DNA of 64,000 bases, taken from the NCBI RefSeq assembly GCF_013705725.1, contig NZ_CP055481.1, positions 1,736,001-1,800,000 on the forward strand. The letters run 5' to 3'. The position numbers and the translations under genes are program-made. Below are positions 61,938-64,000 of this stretch, in pieces. The notes below the pieces were generated by a model, which worked only from the letters and a program-made list of their open reading frames with translations, was not told the DNA's origin and made no database searches. The number at the start of each line of letters is the position of its first letter. Position 1 is the stretch's first letter. The stretch is from Klebsiella sp. RHBSTW-00484. Its GTDB lineage: Bacteria; Pseudomonadota; Gammaproteobacteria; Enterobacterales; Enterobacteriaceae.

Positions 61938-63170
61938 ATGGGAATTAACGAAATCATCATGTACATCATGATGTTCTTTATGCTGATTGCCGCCGTGGAC
62001 AGGATCCTGTCGCAGTTCGGCGGCTCGGCGCGCTTCCTCGGTAAAATAGGTAAAAGCATCGAGGGATCCGGCAGTCAGTTCGAAGAAGGCTTTATGGCGA
62101 TGGGCGCGCTGGGCCTGGCGATGGTTGGTATGACCGCGTTGGCTCCGGTACTGGCGCATCTGCTTGGGCCGGTGATTATTCCGCTGTATGAAATGCTCGG
62201 TGCAAACCCATCGATGTTCGCCGGGACGCTGCTGGCCTGTGATATGGGTGGCTTCTTCCTCGCCAAAGAGCTGGCGGGCGGCGACATTGCGGCTTGGATG
62301 TACTCCGGCCTGATTCTGGGTTCCATGATGGGGCCAACCATTGTGTTCTCCATACCGGTCGCGCTCGGCATTATCGAGCCCTCCGATCGTCGTTATCTGG
62401 CGCTTGGCGTACTGGCTGGGATTGTCACCATTCCGATCGGCTGTATTGCGGGTGGCCTGATTGCGATGTACTCCGGTGTTGAGGTTAACGGCCAGCCGGT
62501 TGAGTTCACCTTCGCGCTGATCCTGATGAACATGATCCCGGTGCTGATTGTCGCTGCGCTGGTGGCACTGGGGCTGAAGTTTATTCCAGAAAAAATGATC
62601 AACGGCTTCCAGATCTTTGCCAAGTTCCTCGTGGCGCTGATCACCATCGGCCTTGCCGCTGCGGTGGTTAAATTCCTGCTTGGTTGGGATCTGATCCCCG
62701 GACTTGACCCGATCTTTATGGCCGCAGGCGATAAGCCCGGCGAAGTGATGCGCGCCATTGAAGTTATCGGATCCATCTCCTGCGTACTGCTCGGTGCCTA
62801 TCCGATGGTATTGCTGCTGACCCGCTGGTTTGAAAAACCGCTGATGCGCGTCGGTAACCTACTGAAAGTTAACAATATCGCTGCTGCTGGTATGGTCGCG
62901 ACGCTGGCCAACAACATCCCGATGTTCGGCATGATGAAGCAGATGGATACTCGCGGCAAAGTCATTAACTGCGCGTTTTCGGTCTCCGCTGCTTTTGCGC
63001 TGGGCGACCACTTAGGCTTCGCCGCCGCCAATATGAACGCCATGATCTTCCCGATGATTGTCGGCAAGCTGATCGGCGGCGTGACGGCGATTGGCGTAGC
63101 GATGATGCTGGTACCGAAAGATGAAAACGTTTCTACACCAGCAGAAACCGAAGCGGAGGCGCAATCGTGA
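61938..63170 (+). CDS. eutH: ethanolamine permease EutH
   Basis: The 410-residue integral membrane protein has 10-12 hydrophobic segments and is close to E. coli EutH throughout. It facilitates entry of ethanolamine, chiefly when external concentration or pH is low. The charged C-terminus (EAEAQS) is near identical to E. coli. The stop overlaps the eutA GTG. Confidence 0.96.
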   Translation: MGINEIIMYIMMFFMLIAAVDRILSQFGGSARFLGKIGKSIEGSGSQFEEGFMAMGALGLAMVGMTALAPVLAHLLGPVIIPLYEMLGANPSMFAGTLLACDMGGFFLAKELAGGDIAAWMYSGLILGSMMGPTIVFSIPVALGIIEPSDRRYLALGVLAGIVTIPIGCIAGGLIAMYSGVEVNGQPVEFTFALILMNMIPVLIVAALVALGLKFIPEKMINGFQIFAKFLVALITIGLAAAVVKFLLGWDLIPGLDPIFMAAGDKPGEVMRAIEVIGSISCVLLGAYPMVLLLTRWFEKPLMRVGNLLKVNNIAAAGMVATLANNIPMFGMMKQMDTRGKVINCAFSVSAAFALGDHLGFAAANMNAMIFPMIVGKLIGGVTAIGVAMMLVPKDENVSTPAETEAEAQS

Positions 63171-64000
63171 ACACGCGCCAGCTGCTGAGCGTCGGTATCG
63201 ATATCGGCACCACCACCACCCAGGTGATCTTTTCGCGCCTTGAGCTGGTGAACCGAGCGGCAGTGTCGCAGGTGCCGCGTTACGAATTCATCAAACGCGA
63301 AATTAGCTGGCAAAGCCCGGTCTTCTTTACCCCTGTCGATAAGCAGGGCGGTCTGAAGGAGGCCGAACTTAAGGCGCTGATTCTGGCCCAGTATCAAACC
63401 GCAGGTATTGCCCCCGAATCGGTGGACTCCGGGGCAATCATCATCACCGGGGAAAGTGCGAAAACCCGCAATGCTCGTCCGGCAGTGATGGCGTTGTCGC
63501 AGTCGCTGGGGGACTTTGTGGTTGCCAGCGCCGGTCCGCATCTGGAGTCGGTGATTGCCGGTCACGGCGCCGGGGCGCAAACCCTGTCGGAACAGCGCCT
63601 GTGTCGGGTGCTAAACATCGACATCGGTGGCGGTACCTCGAATTACGCCCTGTTTGATGCCGGAAAAGTCAGCGGTACCGCCTGCCTGAACGTCGGTGGT
63701 CGTCTACTGGAAACCGATGGGCAAGGGCGCGTGGTTCATGCTCATCAGCCGGGACAGAGGATTGTCGATGAGGTTTTCGGTGCTGGCACCGATGCCCGTT
63801 CGCTTAACGCTACCCAGCTGATTCAGGTGGCGCGACGGATGGCGGCGCTTATCGTCGAGGTTATCGACGGCACGCTCTCTTCACTGGCGCAAAAGCTGAT
63901 GCAAACCGGATTGCTGCCCGTCGATAAGAAGCCAGATGTGATTACCCTTTCCGGCGGGGTGGGCGAGTGCTACCGCAACCAGCCCGCCGATCCGTTCTGT
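63167..64000 (+). CDS. eutA: ethanolamine ammonia-lyase reactivase EutA, 5' part
   Basis: The frame starts at a GTG overlapping the eutH stop (GTGA) and is open to the window edge, 278 codons, out of about 467 in E. coli. It starts MNTRQLLSVGIDIGTTTTQV, an actin-like phosphate loop, with a second loop LNIDIGGGTSNYALFD. EutA exchanges damaged cobalamin for fresh cofactor on EutBC with ATP. The C-terminus is outside the window. Confidence 0.95.
   Translation, partial: MNTRQLLSVGIDIGTTTTQVIFSRLELVNRAAVSQVPRYEFIKREISWQSPVFFTPVDKQGGLKEAELKALILAQYQTAGIAPESVDSGAIIITGESAKTRNARPAVMALSQSLGDFVVASAGPHLESVIAGHGAGAQTLSEQRLCRVLNIDIGGGTSNYALFDAGKVSGTACLNVGGRLLETDGQGRVVHAHQPGQRIVDEVFGAGTDARSLNATQLIQVARRMAALIVEVIDGTLSSLAQKLMQTGLLPVDKKPDVITLSGGVGECYRNQPADPFC

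Noticed and set aside
54302..64000. Prophage interruption of the eut operon, as in E. coli K-12 (CPZ-55)
   Set aside because: eutS through the start of eutA is continuous with no phage gene or attachment-like repeat. The K-12 prophage site may lie beyond the window.

Overview
The window is chromosomal DNA from a member of the Enterobacteriaceae. Almost every gene has a recognisable Escherichia coli K-12 counterpart at close to the same length, and from the purine genes to the eut operon the order follows the E. coli interval between xseA and eutA. Proteins such as AcrD, GuaA, MaeB, Hda and UraA look near-identical to my memory of the E. coli proteins. Several accessory blocks differ from K-12 and fit the Klebsiella/Enterobacter/Citrobacter side of the family, but the sequence alone does not let me name the genus. 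I saw no rRNA, tRNA, CRISPR array, transposase or integrase.

Layout: 1-3469 holds the 5' end of xseA divergent from guaBA (GMP synthesis). 3481-5666 is a divergent MFS transporter/LysR regulator pair where K-12 has yfgI-yfgH. 5684-12114 holds yfgG, the c-di-GMP phosphodiesterase pdeF (with a perfect FNR-type box upstream) and ppk-ppx (polyphosphate). 12293-13968 is purMN with a PurR operator. 14233-16570 is a beta-glucoside kinase and 6-phospho-beta-glucosidase pair with AscG-like operators, lying between purM and upp. 16753-18764 is upp-uraA (uracil salvage). 18860-26899 holds hda, yfgD, bepA, perM, bcp, gcvR, dapA, bamC and purC. 27019-36542 holds ypfJ, tmcA, ypfH, ypfN, dapE, yffB, the 19-codon ypfM and the RND pump gene acrD. 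36925-45276 holds aegA, nudK, ypfG, tktB and maeB. 45906-54078 is an accessory block with a periplasmic sulfatase and its radical-SAM maturase (aslA/aslB), followed by an ytcA-mdtNOP efflux operon. 54302-64000 is the ethanolamine-utilisation operon eutSPQTDMNEJGH with the start of eutA.

Compared with E. coli K-12 gene order as I know it, yfgHI, the hyf hydrogenase operon (perM and bcp are direct neighbours here), narQ (between acrD and aegA) and talA (between tktB and maeB) are missing. The MFS/LysR pair, the bgl pair and the asl-mdt block are extra.

The eut genes form one polycistronic unit with overlapping or closely spaced frames. EutS, EutM and EutN build the microcompartment shell. EutE, EutG and EutD process acetaldehyde to acetyl-CoA, ethanol and acetyl phosphate. 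EutT and EutA supply and repair the cobalamin cofactor, and EutP, EutQ, EutJ and EutH are accessory proteins. Repeats include two ERIC elements (one abutting the purC PurR operator), a tandem REP/BIME array after ypfH, a REP pair inside the eut operon, and a 49-bp tandem duplication at the 3' end of tktB. I found no clearly new multi-gene system. The most interesting items are regulatory and structural rearrangements.
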